Assembly (NCBI GenBank): GCA_946415665.1
Contig: CAMKTI010000014.1
Coordinates: 1-21,763 of the forward strand
DNA: 21,763 nt
DNA from: an uncultured Clostridia bacterium
GTDB taxonomy: Bacteria; Bacillota; Clostridia; Lachnospirales; CAMVHY01
Direction of reading: 5' to 3'
Shown: piece by piece, positions 1-7,912 of the stretch
How the letters are laid out: every line of letters starts with the position of its first letter
How positions within the stretch are numbered: the stretch's first letter is position 1
The notes under the pieces: model-generated
The model's input: only the letters and a program-made list of their open reading frames with translations
What the model was told of the DNA's origin: nothing
Databases searched by the model: none
Position numbers and translations under genes: made by a program

Positions 1-1331
1 ATATGCCCGGACATAAACGAAATAAAAAATTTATGTATAAAAATTTGCTTGATTTAGATTTTACGGAAATTTATGGGCTGGATAATTTGCAAAAACCAAA
101 TGGAATTATAAAAAAAGCAGAATCTGACTGCGCAAAAATTTTTGGTTGCCAGAAGAGTTTTTTTTGTGTTAATGGAGCAAGTGTCGCAATTTTAGCGGCG
201 GTTTTTTCTGTGTGTCAAGAAAAAGAAGAAATAATTGCAATGCGTGAAAGTCATAAAAGTTTTTATAATGCGCTTGAATTACGGAATTTAAAACCTGTTT
301 TTTTATATGGAAAAAATTTTTATTCAGGAATTGATTATCTCGAACTGGAAAAATTATTGAAAAAGAGCAATGCGAAAGCAGTTTTTATTACAAGTCCAAA
401 TTATAAAGGTTTTTGTTTGGATATAAAAAAAATTGCTCAGCTCACACATAAATATAAAAAAATTTTGATTGTGGACGAAGCACACGGTTCACATTTTATT
501 TTTAATAAAAATTTTCCTATTGGAGCGATTAAAAACGGAGCAGATATTGTGATTAATAGTTTACATAAAACTTTGCCGTGTTTGACACAAAGCGCGATTT
601 TAAATTTAAATAAAAATAATTCGGTTGATATAAATCGTGTAAAAAAATATTTAAATATGTTTCAGACAACGAGCCCATCTTATATTTTTATGAGCGTGAT
701 GGATAAAACGCTGAAATTTATTTCGCAAAGAGGATTTTATGATAATTATGTAAAAAAATTGCTCGATGTAAGAAAAATTTTGTCGCATAATGAAATATTT
801 GAACTGGCAAATAAAAATTATGTTCAAAAATTTGGATTTTATGATTTTGATATAAGCAAACTGGTTTTTTTTATTAATCTGGCACAAAAAAATATTAATT
901 GGGAAAAAATTTTAATTGAGAAATTTAAATTAGGAATAGAAATGCAAGGGCTAAATTATTTTATAGCTTTGTCAAGTATTGCTGATAATAATTATGGATT
1001 TAATTTGTTAATAAAAGCGATTAACAATTTGGAAAAAAAATTTTGTCATGAATATAAAAAAATTAATTTTTGTGATTTAAAGCAAGTTAAATTAAAAAAT
1101 GTGTTATCGATTAAAAAAGCTGTGGAGAGAAAAAAAAAATACGTTCAGTTAAAAAAAAGTGAAAATAAAATTTGTGCTGATTATATAATTTTGTATCCAC
1201 CAGGCGTACCGTTAATTATTCCCGGTGAAATAATTAGTCAAGATATTATTTGTTTAATATTTGATTTGTTAAAACGCAATTTAAATATTCTGGGCTTAAA
1301 AAAAAATTTATTTGTTAGCGTGATAAATTAA
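1..1331 (+). CDS. Orn/Lys/Arg decarboxylase family protein (aminotransferase fold I), 5' end outside window
   Basis: PLP-dependent basic amino acid decarboxylase of the Orn/Lys/Arg family (PF01276 with the PF03711 C-terminal domain), expected to be cytosolic and to make a polyamine or cadaverine-type amine. The first visible codons encode H-M-P-G-H-K, a motif that lies some residues inside family members. The true start is therefore left of the window and the ATG at 3 is internal. Visible motifs are a V-D-E-A-H-G-S-H segment (the Asp that contacts the PLP pyridine, then His), and S-L-H-K-T-L-P-C-L-T-Q carrying the Schiff-base lysine. The C-terminal Y-P-P-G-V-P-L-I-I-P-G-E signature is also present. 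The visible 442 codons are close to the usual 470-490 of the short Firmicutes form, so little is missing. Substrate (Lys, Arg or Orn) cannot be decided. No frameshift is seen. It ends next to a broken gene on the other strand. Confidence 0.9.
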   Translation, partial: MPGHKRNKKFMYKNLLDLDFTEIYGLDNLQKPNGIIKKAESDCAKIFGCQKSFFCVNGASVAILAAVFSVCQEKEEIIAMRESHKSFYNALELRNLKPVFLYGKNFYSGIDYLELEKLLKKSNAKAVFITSPNYKGFCLDIKKIAQLTHKYKKILIVDEAHGSHFIFNKNFPIGAIKNGADIVINSLHKTLPCLTQSAILNLNKNNSVDINRVKKYLNMFQTTSPSYIFMSVMDKTLKFISQRGFYDNYVKKLLDVRKILSHNEIFELANKNYVQKFGFYDFDISKLVFFINLAQKNINWEKILIEKFKLGIEMQGLNYFIALSSIADNNYGFNLLIKAINNLEKKFCHEYKKINFCDLKQVKLKNVLSIKKAVERKKKYVQLKKSENKICADYIILYPPGVPLIIPGEIISQDIICLIFDLLKRNLNILGLKKNLFVSVIN

Positions 1332-1587
1332 ATTTTCAAACTCGCGCATACATAAAAAACAGACCATTCTAAATCGCATTTTTCTGCATCATTAATTTTT
1401 TGCGATGCTAAATTTGTATTTTTTAATAAATCAAATACGACGGTCTCATTAATTGCCTCGATGAATTTAAATTTTATTGAGCGCGAATATTTTTAACTGA
1501 ATCAATAAAGTTTTTAGGTTTTATTTGTTTAGTTCAATAAAAAAAATGAATTTCTGTCAACAAAAATATTCTTTTATCAAAAGTCAT
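1331..1587 (-). pseudogene. Broken small gene of unknown family
   Basis: Read on the minus strand, an ATG at 1587 opens a protein-like frame (M-T-F-D-K-R-I-F-L-L-T-E-I-H). It meets a stop after about 17 codons, resumes as T-K-Q-I-K-P-K-N-F-I-D-S-V-K-N-I-R-A-Q, stops again, and continues in a neighbouring frame as F-I-E-A-I-N-E-T-V-V-F-D-L-L-K-N-T and onward to a TAA near 1331. The pieces join into about 85 residues with the same codon style as the intact genes. A T-run and an A-rich run near the breaks fit slippage mutations. I do not recognise the family. The alternative is chance open frames in AT-rich DNA, but three consecutive protein-like segments in one direction make decay more likely. 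Confidence 0.45.
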
Positions 1588-1602
1588 CGCTTTGTATGAT
1601 TT

Positions 1603-1632
1603 TTGATTTTTTTTTGCAAAAAATATTATAAT
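1603..1632 (+). promoter_or_regulatory. Sigma-70 type promoter of the radical SAM gene
   Basis: TTGATT at 1603-1608, an 18-base spacer, then a perfect TATAAT at 1627-1632. It lies about 50 bases upstream of the start codon at 1686. A GGGG ribosome-binding site sits near 1672-1675. Confidence 0.6.
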
Positions 1633-1685
1633 ATGATAGTGCGATTTAGCAGCATAAAAAAATTTATAAAAGGGGAAACAAACTT

Positions 1686-3047
1686 ATGATACATAAATTT
1701 AAATCGGGAAATTTAAATATTGTTTTGGATGTAAATAGTAATGCTCTACATGTTTTTGATGATTTGTCTTATAAAATTTTAGATTATTGGCCGGATCAAA
1801 AAAAAATTTTTAGTGAACTGAAAAATAATTATTCGCGTGAAGAAATTCAAGAGTGTATTGACGAAATTAAAAATCTTGAAGATGAGGGATTATTATTTAC
1901 AAAAGATTTTGCGCCCGAAGATTATAATTTAGAAAATTATGAGCCTGTTATAAAAGCAATGTGTTTAAATATTGCGCATGCGTGTAATTTAAAATGTAAA
2001 TATTGTTTTGCAGAAGAAGGAAATTATCACGGCGAAAAATCTTTAATGAGTTTTGAAGTTGGAAAGCAAGCAATAGATTTTTTGATAGAAAATTCGAAAG
2101 CGCGAAAAAATTTAGAGATAGATTTTTTTGGTGGCGAGCCATTATTAAATTTTGAAGTCGTGAAAAAAATCATAAGTTATGCGCGAGAGCAAGAAAAAAT
2201 TTATGACAAGAATTTTAGATTTACGATAACGACAAACGGAGTTTTATTGGATCAGGAAAAAATTGATTATATAAATAAAAATATGTTTAACGTGGTTTTA
2301 AGTTTGGACGGAAGAAAAAAAACGCATGATAAAATGCGACCTAGTAAAAATAATTCCGGAAGCTATGATATTATTGTGCCAAATTTTTTAAAATTTGTTT
2401 CGCAACGTGGAACAAAAAATTATTATGTTCGTGGAACTTTTACACATCATAATCTTGATTTTACAGAAGATATTTTGCATTTATATAATCTTGGCTTTAA
2501 AAATATTTCGATGGAACCAGTTGTTGCGGATGAAAATTGTGATTACGCGTTAAAAAAACAGGATTTAAATAAAATTTTTAACGAGTATGATAAATTATTA
2601 AAAATTATAATCGAAAATAATCAGGCGTTTAACTTTTTTCACTTTATGATTGATTTAAATAATGGACCATGTTTTGCAAAAAGAATTGTTGGATGCGGTG
2701 CCGGAACAGAATATATCGCAGTTGATCCGGTTGGAGATTTTTATCCGTGTCATCAGTTTGTTGGTTTGCAAGATTTTAAAATGGGAAATGTTTTTGATAA
2801 AGATAAAAGCAAAAAATATTTTGATATACGTAAAAAATTTAAAGCGTGTAATATTGGCAACAAAAAAAAATGCCAAAAGTGTTGGGCAAAATTTTATTGC
2901 AGTGGCGGATGCACAGCAAATGCATATAACTCAAATAAAAATTTATATGAGCCATATGATTATGCTTGTGAATTACAAAAAAAACGTTTAGAGTGTGCTT
3001 TAACTTTAAAGGCAACTCAAGCCTCGAAAATTGATTCTCAATCATAG
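1686..3047 (+). CDS. scfB: Radical SAM/SPASM peptide maturase, SCIFF thioether-forming type
   Basis: Radical SAM enzyme expected to use S-adenosylmethionine and Fe-S clusters to install Cys-to-residue thioether links in a ribosomal peptide (SCIFF, six cysteines in forty-five residues; the maturase family described for Clostridia). Residues 1-90 resemble the small winged-helix peptide-recognition region (RRE/PqqD-like). The radical SAM cluster motif is C-N-L-K-C-K-Y-C-F-A (Cys100, 104, 107), followed by a G-G-E-P SAM-binding motif near 149-152. The C-terminal SPASM part has Cys329, 337, 355, 388, 396, 399, 405, 409, 428 and 437, enough for two auxiliary clusters. The 453 residues match the usual length of about 450-460. 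The start is supported by GGGG seven bases upstream and by a promoter. No Cys-rich precursor peptide ORF is visible directly upstream, where scfA normally lies. Assignment to SCIFF rather than another thioether maturase rests on the C-N-L-K-C-K-Y-C-F-A-E-E-G region and the layout. Confidence 0.85.
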   Translation: MIHKFKSGNLNIVLDVNSNALHVFDDLSYKILDYWPDQKKIFSELKNNYSREEIQECIDEIKNLEDEGLLFTKDFAPEDYNLENYEPVIKAMCLNIAHACNLKCKYCFAEEGNYHGEKSLMSFEVGKQAIDFLIENSKARKNLEIDFFGGEPLLNFEVVKKIISYAREQEKIYDKNFRFTITTNGVLLDQEKIDYINKNMFNVVLSLDGRKKTHDKMRPSKNNSGSYDIIVPNFLKFVSQRGTKNYYVRGTFTHHNLDFTEDILHLYNLGFKNISMEPVVADENCDYALKKQDLNKIFNEYDKLLKIIIENNQAFNFFHFMIDLNNGPCFAKRIVGCGAGTEYIAVDPVGDFYPCHQFVGLQDFKMGNVFDKDKSKKYFDIRKKFKACNIGNKKKCQKCWAKFYCSGGCTANAYNSNKNLYEPYDYACELQKKRLECALTLKATQASKIDSQS

Positions 3048-3117
3048 TTTTTTTGGTATATTTATTAAAAATAAAACCCGAAAAAAAGTTCGAGCTTATA
3101 TTTTTTTTGATAAAAAT

Positions 3118-3145
3118 TTGACAAAGCTATTTTTTGTGTTATATT
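3118..3145 (+). promoter_or_regulatory. Promoter of the frameshifted membrane-protein gene
   Basis: Perfect TTGACA at 3118-3123, a 16-base spacer and TATATT at 3140-3145, about 40 bases before the ATG at 3185. The start is preceded by a strong GGGGGAG site at 3172-3178. Confidence 0.6.
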
Positions 3146-3184
3146 TCTTATGTTACAAAAACAATTTTTTTGGGGGAGATTTTT

Positions 3185-4946
3185 ATGCTTTTAATGAAAA
3201 ATCAAACTGTTCATTTGCGTGAAGACGTTAAATTTGATTTTAATGACGATGTTAAGCAATGTAATCTTGATTTACAAAGGGATTATCTTAAAATCATCAA
3301 AGATGCTACTAGTGGTATGATGCGTTAAATAAATTGATAGATAATACTTTTAAGACTGATATAAAAGCGTTAGAGAAAACATTAAAAAATGGGGCTGATA
3401 TAGCCTCAGCAGATAAAAAGAAGTTATTTTTCGATGAGCAAACAGGCGAAATCATAAGTAATTTTACAGATTATATAAAAATTATTTATATGGAACGTAT
3501 TTTGTTTGATTTTTTAAGTATCGGTTTAAACGATTTGACAAATAATTCGATTAAAGAAATTCTCGAATCGAAACAAAAAAATCGAATAGATAGTTTTATA
3601 GCTTCAATGAAAAATGACGAAGTAATAATTCCTAGACTTAGTAATGGTTTTGAAACTGATTATGCCGAGCGTGTTCAAGATAAAAAAAATCATCTTCGGT
3701 ATGTGATATATTTTCACTATTTAAAAAAAAGTCTTTCAGATATCCAGAAAGAGATGGAACAATTAGACTTATATCACGATACGGAAAAGAAAATCTTAGG
3801 AAATGGTAAGCTGATTAATGAGAAAGAAAGTGAATTAAATAATTTGACAACAGAAATTGGACAGATTTATAAAAGAATTGAAGCACGCCAAAAAGCATTA
3901 AGTAATCCGTTTTTTCTCCAAAGAAATACTTATGAATCAGAGCAGAAGATCGACCGAAAAAAGTTTGAAGAGGAACGAAAAGAAAAAAATGAATTGGATA
4001 AAGAACTCATATGGTTAAAGCATGTGCACTTTGTTTCAGAAAAATATAGTAATGAACTTAAATCAGCTCAAAAGATTTTGGAAGATATTCAAAAAAACTG
4101 GGAAAATGCATTTCATCAATTTATTTATCTTCACATGTTAGAAAATCCGGATCAGATAACAAAATTAAGAGAAAGTTATGGATTAAGTATGTGGGATTTT
4201 ATGGACTTCTTGTTAAAGCATAAAGAACATCAAAATTTTAATCGTGCGCTGTATGAAATTGATAAAACAAAAGACTCTCAAGATTTTGAAGGCGAAGAAG
4301 ATAAAAAGCGAACGGAAATATTACAAAATGTCAAAGATTCTATTAACAGCCTTGGTGAAAATCAACGCAAGCTTGTAAATGATTTGTTTGAAAATCGTTA
4401 TCATCTCAAAAATTTATGGATGAGAAAGGCGTTTTGGATTTTGTTTGTAGAAATAAGTTTATTTGTGATTATAACAATGTGGCCAATTCTTACGATTATA
4501 ATTCCCGATGTTTTAATGGGCTCAGTCACATTGATTGCGCTTATAATTGGAGTTTTTTCCGTAATTGCAGTTCTGCTAAGTGGTGGTACGGCGGCAAATG
4601 CACTTGGGGATTTGGGGATTTTTTAAAAATCCTATTTGTTGACTCTTGGAAAAACATGCCTTGGCTTACATTTAGAAGTATTCCGATAGTGTCATATTAT
4701 TGTTCGGCTTTTTTCGTTGTTTCAATCATGATTACTTTGACATTTCTTATTGGTTCAATGGTTTTTTATATATATAAAAAACGCCAATTTAATTTGATGC
4801 TTGGAATTCCAAATTTACATCAACAACAAATCGAAAAATCACCGCTTGAAAAACATCTGGAGGAACTTGATCTTGAACAATACGTGGGGAGATCTGAAAA
4901 TGTACAACGACCAGAGAACAAAGGTAAAGAAGTTCATCAAATCTGA
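3185..4946 (+). pseudogene. Coiled-coil protein with C-terminal membrane segments, split by two -1 frameshifts
   Basis: Unknown family. An ATG at 3185 follows a GGGGGAG site (spacing 6) and opens a 47-codon frame ending at 3328. The reading continues one frame back (-1) as Y-D-A-L-N-K-L-I-D-N and runs from about 3313 to 4626, where a TAA interrupts. It resumes again at -1, as L-K-I-L-F-V-D-S-W, to the TGA ending at 4946. Joined, the product is about 580 residues. It has a Lys/Glu-rich N-terminal half, a coiled coil roughly over the middle third, two hydrophobic helices (F-W-I-L-F-V-E-I-S-L-F and the region up to S-G-G-T-A-A-N-A-L), and another membrane helix in the third piece followed by a charged tail. 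No signal peptide is seen. The middle ORF has only a TTG and no ribosome-binding site, so it is not an independent gene. The second break lies at T6 followed by A5, where slippage could restore the frame. IS relics follow the stop directly. It is either a recently broken gene or one rescued by slippage. Confidence 0.6.
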
Positions 4947-4959
4947 TTAAGGCAGAGAA

Positions 4960-5033
4960 TTATGTTAATCCTTATTGATAGCATGAGTATAGGGATAAAT
5001 CCAGATGGAAACAAGAACCAAGGTAATCAAGAA
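4960..5033 (+). mobile_element. IS-B transposase fragment (IS5-like), plus orientation
   Basis: The stretch encodes L-I-L-I-D-S-M-S-I-G-I-N-P-D-G-N-K-N-Q. This corresponds to the D-S-T-S-I-K-x-x-P-D-A-N-K-N-K catalytic-Asp region seen in the other IS-B copies at about 6630-6680 and 21690-21755. Only this internal scrap remains. It abuts an inverted copy of the same element near 5033. Confidence 0.55.
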
Positions 5034-5484
5034 TAGAGGATTGAGAACTCAATCAATTTTCTTTCTTCGGGGTATCGTGAAAGCAAGAAGACAAACAGAA
5101 AACAACCTGACGTGAAGATACACAGCATAGATATAATTTGGTTGTCATCCCACGTTTTGAACATCTGATGCTTTTTATTCTTAATTATCTTGGTCCTTGT
5201 TTGCATCTGGACTTACCCTTGTGTTTGTACTATCAATAAAGAGTATATAATCCTCCTCATTAAACAGTTTTTACTTTTTCATAGCTTGTAAAATTAGGGT
5301 CTGACAGAAAAAAAGCAATAGCTTTTGGCAATTTTAGTTTGATATCTCTGACAGTTTCCTTGCTATCGGCATTAATCCCTTTAGCTTTTTATATTGTGTT
5401 ACTGGCAGTTCCATTTCTCTACTTTGTTTTATCACTTTTTTCTTTTTAATCAATCTATTTTTATTTTATGTGAACATTGCCTAG
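5034..5484 (-). mobile_element. IS-B (IS5-like) degraded copy, internally deleted
   Basis: On the minus strand an ATG near 5416 begins M-E-L-P-V-T-Q-Y-K-K-L-K-G-L-M-P-I-A-R-K. After a deletion of the middle, the frame reaches N-E-E-D-Y-I-L-F-I-D-S-T-N-T-R-V-S-P-D-A-N-K near 5190-5265. Further on, a damaged L-I-E-F segment is recognisable near 5040. The outer end near 5466-5484 reads, on the minus strand, A-T-G-T-T-C-A-C-A-T-A-A-A-A. This resembles the inverted other end of IS-B at about 7062-7075 and looks like the terminal inverted repeat. Several stops and frameshifts make it inactive. Confidence 0.65.
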
Positions 5485-5535
5485 TATATAATTTTTTGCA
5501 GAGATTAATTTTTATAAAGCAAATTATTTTTTGTT

Positions 5536-5542
5536 GAGAGGG
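5536..5542 (+). promoter_or_regulatory. Ribosome-binding site deciding a TTG start
   Basis: GAGAGGG followed by six bases and TTG at 5549. The spacing favours 5549 over the TTG codons at 5531 and 5534, which lack an upstream site. Confidence 0.55.
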
Positions 5543-5548
5543 ATTTTT

Positions 5549-6124
5549 TTGGTTGGAGTAAAAAATTTTGTTGACATAAAAAACAGACGTGAATTTAGAA
5601 GTTGGTTAGAAAAAAATTCCGAAATTAAAACGGAATGTTGGATTTATGTAAAAAAAGGTTGTCCCAAAAACGATAATTTTTTTTGGTATATAGATGCTGT
5701 TGAAGAAGCATTATGTTTTGGATGGATAGACAGTATTCATAAAAATTTCGAAGGTCTTGGCCATATTCAAAAGTTTGGTCCAAGAAGAAAAAATAGCCAA
5801 TGGTCGGAATTAAATAAAGAAAGATGTCGGCGTTTAGAAAAATTAAATTTGATGACTAGTAATGGCAGAAAAAAATTTTTAGAAGCAAAAGAATTTTACA
5901 TAGATGACGAGATATTGAATTTATTAAAAAAAACGCCTGATGTTTGGCAAAACTTTATTAAATTTCCTGATTTATATAAAAGGGTAAGAATCGACACAAT
6001 CCAACGAGAAAAAAATCGTCAACGAAAAATTTATGAGTATACACTAAAAAAATTTATTGATAATACAAAAATGGGAATAATGTTTGGTGAATGGAATGAT
6101 TATGGCCGCTTATTAGATTATTAA
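5549..6124 (+). CDS. YdeI/OmpD-associated family protein
   Basis: Member of the YdeI/OmpD-associated family (COG4430-like), small cytosolic proteins that in some bacteria have been linked to tolerance of peptides or bacteriocins; the biochemical role is not established. Diagnostic segments are an N-terminal F-R-S-W-L-E region, A-V-E-E-A-L-C-F-G-W-I-D-S, F-G-P-R-R-K-N-S-Q-W-S, and later L-N-L-M-T-S-N-G-R-K. The C-terminal third (about residues 115-190) has the basic helical region (R-Q-R-K-I-Y-E-Y) typical of the family. The start at TTG 5549 gives 191 residues, about normal length. No stop or frameshift is seen, so it appears intact despite being sandwiched between IS relics: an IS-B end lies about 65 bases upstream and an IS-A fragment begins within about 20 bases of its stop. 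It may have been carried in or merely spared. Confidence 0.8.
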   Translation: MVGVKNFVDIKNRREFRSWLEKNSEIKTECWIYVKKGCPKNDNFFWYIDAVEEALCFGWIDSIHKNFEGLGHIQKFGPRRKNSQWSELNKERCRRLEKLNLMTSNGRKKFLEAKEFYIDDEILNLLKKTPDVWQNFIKFPDLYKRVRIDTIQREKNRQRKIYEYTLKKFIDNTKMGIMFGEWNDYGRLLDY

Positions 6125-6134
6125 ATCCAAAAAG

Positions 6135-6322
6135 AAGGAAAAAAAAATAAACAAAGAAACATATCATAGATTTGGTATAGACGATAAAACATAGGAAAAG
6201 ATAAAACCACACCTGGTAGACCAGCCTGAACAACATGACGACGTAGCCAAAGATAATCGGAATTTTATCAATGCGGTTGTTTGAATACTTAAAACAGGAT
6301 CTTCATGGATGGATTTACCACC
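6135..6322 (+). mobile_element. IS-A (IS5-like) 5' transposase fragment
   Basis: Encodes Y-H-R-F-G-I-D-D-K, then P-H-L-V-D-Q-P-E-Q-H-D-D-V-A-K-D-N-R and F-I-N-A-V-V, one stop, and I-L-K-T-G-S-S-W-M-D-L-P-P-D-K. This is the N-terminal helix-turn-helix region of the transposase whose other copies lie at about 12410, 20230 and 20510 (minus). Homology stops abruptly near 6322, where IS-B sequence begins. Confidence 0.7.
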
Positions 6323-7078
6323 GGATAAAGTGATAAGATAGAGATATGAAACTTATAAAAACATAACATAAAAAGCTAGAGAGACTAATGCCGATAGCGA
6401 GAAAACCGGCGAAGATATAAAACTACAAATTCGTATATGTAATGGTTTATATAATAGAGAATGATTGCGAATTACGAACGTTACCGAAAAAATATGGAAA
6501 CTGGCACACAGTTTATATAAAATTTAGTAGATGGTCGAAGAACGATACAATTGCCAAAGCTATTGCTTTTTTTTAAACTCTGATTTTAGAAGCTGTGAAA
6601 AAACAAAAATTGTTTAGCAAAAAGAATTATATTACTTTTTATTGATAGTACAAGCATAAAGATAATCCAAGATGCAAACAAGAATAAAAGTAAAGCATCG
6701 GACGTCAAAAAGGAGACCTGACAATAAAGTTACACCTATGTTGTGCATTTTTATATCCAGCGGCTTTTCGTTTGTCTCCTGGCAACTCTCACTATGCCTC
6801 TGAAAAAAGAGGGTTGATTGAATTCATTTATTCCAAAAATAATAATTATCTCCTGATGAACAGAGCTTACAAAGATGTTCCACCTAAAAAAATCGTAAGT
6901 TGCCTTGGAGCTATGATAAACACATTTATAAGCAGCACAACAATATCGAGAGATATTTCCTGAGATTGAAACGTTTTAGAAAAGTTTTTATTCGTCATGA
7001 TAGACTTGATTCTATTTTTATCTCTACCATTTTCTTTGCTTTTATTTTTGATTTGCTTTTTATGTAAATGCTGTCTAG
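6323..7078 (+). mobile_element. IS-B (IS5-like) nearly full-length degraded copy
   Basis: Pieces of one DDE transposase in order across three frames: M-K-L-I-K-T at 6346; K-K-L-E-R-L-M-P-I-A-R-K-P-A-K-I near 6370; L-R-T-L-P-K-K-Y-G-N-W-H-T-V-Y-I-K-F-S-R near 6475; L-L-I-D-S-T-S-I-K (first catalytic Asp) near 6640; L-S-P-G-N-S-H-Y-A-S near 6775; Y-L-L-M-N-R-A-Y-K-D near 6855; and an intact C-terminus N-N-I-E-R-Y-F-L-R-L-K-R-F-R-K (catalytic Glu) near 6935-6985, ending about 7062. The second catalytic Asp of the usual L-L-M-D-R-A-Y is Asn here. Stops and frameshifts also rule out activity. The end matches the inverted repeat at 5466-5484. The 3' part is the best reference for this IS type. Confidence 0.75.
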
Positions 7079-7152
7079 AATTTCTCTGATTATAGGGTTT
7101 GTTTTCACTGACTTACAGAATTTCAAAGCGACAGCAACCGCACATTACGAAA

Positions 7153-7212
7153 GGCTTTATTAGCCCTTTATATTAAAAATAGACCCCTGTACTATTTCTG
7201 GTATAAAGGGCC
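7153..7212. other. Structured intergenic sequence, possible RNA
   Basis: A perfect 10-bp inverted repeat (GCCCTTTATA at 7163-7172 with TATAAAGGGC at 7202-7211) encloses a symmetric 4/4 internal loop and a 6-bp helix (AAATAG at 7177-7182 with CTATTT at 7192-7197) capped by a nine-base loop. A competing GGCT/AGCC hairpin overlaps at 7153-7165. The surrounding 7120-7250 is more GC-rich than its neighbourhood. No known RNA family is recognised, and no T-run makes it a clear terminator. It lies between the IS-B end and the end of ntpD. The rest of 7079-7294 holds no supportable gene. Confidence 0.4.
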
Positions 7213-7294
7213 CTCTGCCGCCATCTTAATTTAATGACATTAGGTGACCGTATGCTCGTTTTTTTTTTATATCAACAAAATTATTTTATCTGAC

Positions 7295-7912
7295 TCACGC
7301 CATTTTTTTCTTTTTAATCACTTTTAATCTTATAAACTCATCGCGTTCATGCTCTTCCAAAACTTCTTTTATATTTTTTACAAGCCTCTCATATTTTGGA
7401 ATCGCAAAATTTTTTAATGCATTTGCCCGTTTTTGCGTTTTTTTTATATTAATCGCTAATCTATACGCAGAATTTTCGACTGTTGCCAATAAAATAATTA
7501 AATTCCTTGCTTTTTTAAATTTAAAAATCGCTTCATCAAGACTCGAACTTATATTTCCAAAACCATAACCAGGCAAATTAAGCTCACTATTTTCATAACT
7601 AACAATCGGAATCTCAACACCCATTACACTTCTAAATTTTATTTTTAAATTATTTTCTATCTCAACGCCATGACTTAATCTTTCTATATTATTTATTCCG
7701 TTTTCTATATTTGCTTTTTCTAACGCTTTATAAGCTTCGGCAAAAATTTTTTCCATGCTCGCCTGAATTTTTTTTGCTTGCTCATTCAAATCCATAATTT
7801 CTTTTATCAAAACATTTTTCTTTTTATCCAATAACTCATAACCTTGTTTCGCCAATTTTAATCTATTTTCGTTTTTAATTAAATTTCCTTTCGTCGCAAA
7901 ATTTTCAGCCAT
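7295..7912 (-). CDS. ntpD: V/A-type ATPase subunit D
   Basis: Central-stalk (rotor shaft) subunit of the V/A-type ATPase, linking the catalytic A3B3 head to the membrane ring. The 205 residues match the usual 200-215. The N-terminal segment A-T-K-G-N-L-I-K-N-E-N-R-L-K-L-A-K is typical of the family, and a long helical hairpin extends through residues 10-70 and 120-190. A middle region carries the conserved short strands (V-E-I-P, then P-G-Y-G-F). The start codon overlaps the ntpB stop by one base (TAATG), implying translational coupling; a GAGAG site lies upstream inside ntpB. It is the last gene of the operon here. Subunit F, which normally joins the stalk with D, is not next to it. Confidence 0.92.
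   Translation of the reverse strand: MAENFATKGNLIKNENRLKLAKQGYELLDKKKNVLIKEIMDLNEQAKKIQASMEKIFAEAYKALEKANIENGINNIERLSHGVEIENNLKIKFRSVMGVEIPIVSYENSELNLPGYGFGNISSSLDEAIFKFKKARNLIILLATVENSAYRLAINIKKTQKRANALKNFAIPKYERLVKNIKEVLEEHERDEFIRLKVIKKKKMA

Noticed and set aside
3134..3328. Longer start upstream of 3185 for the first segment of the frameshifted gene
   Set aside because: It would overlap the -10 region and lacks a ribosome-binding site, whereas 3185 has GGGGGAG at the right distance.
7079..7150. Minus-strand frame reading A-V-A-V-A-L-K-F-C-K-S-V-K-T-N-P-I-I-R-E-I-L next to the IS-B end
   Set aside because: Protein-like, but short, closed by a stop just upstream and without a start; it could be a gene scrap but cannot be supported.
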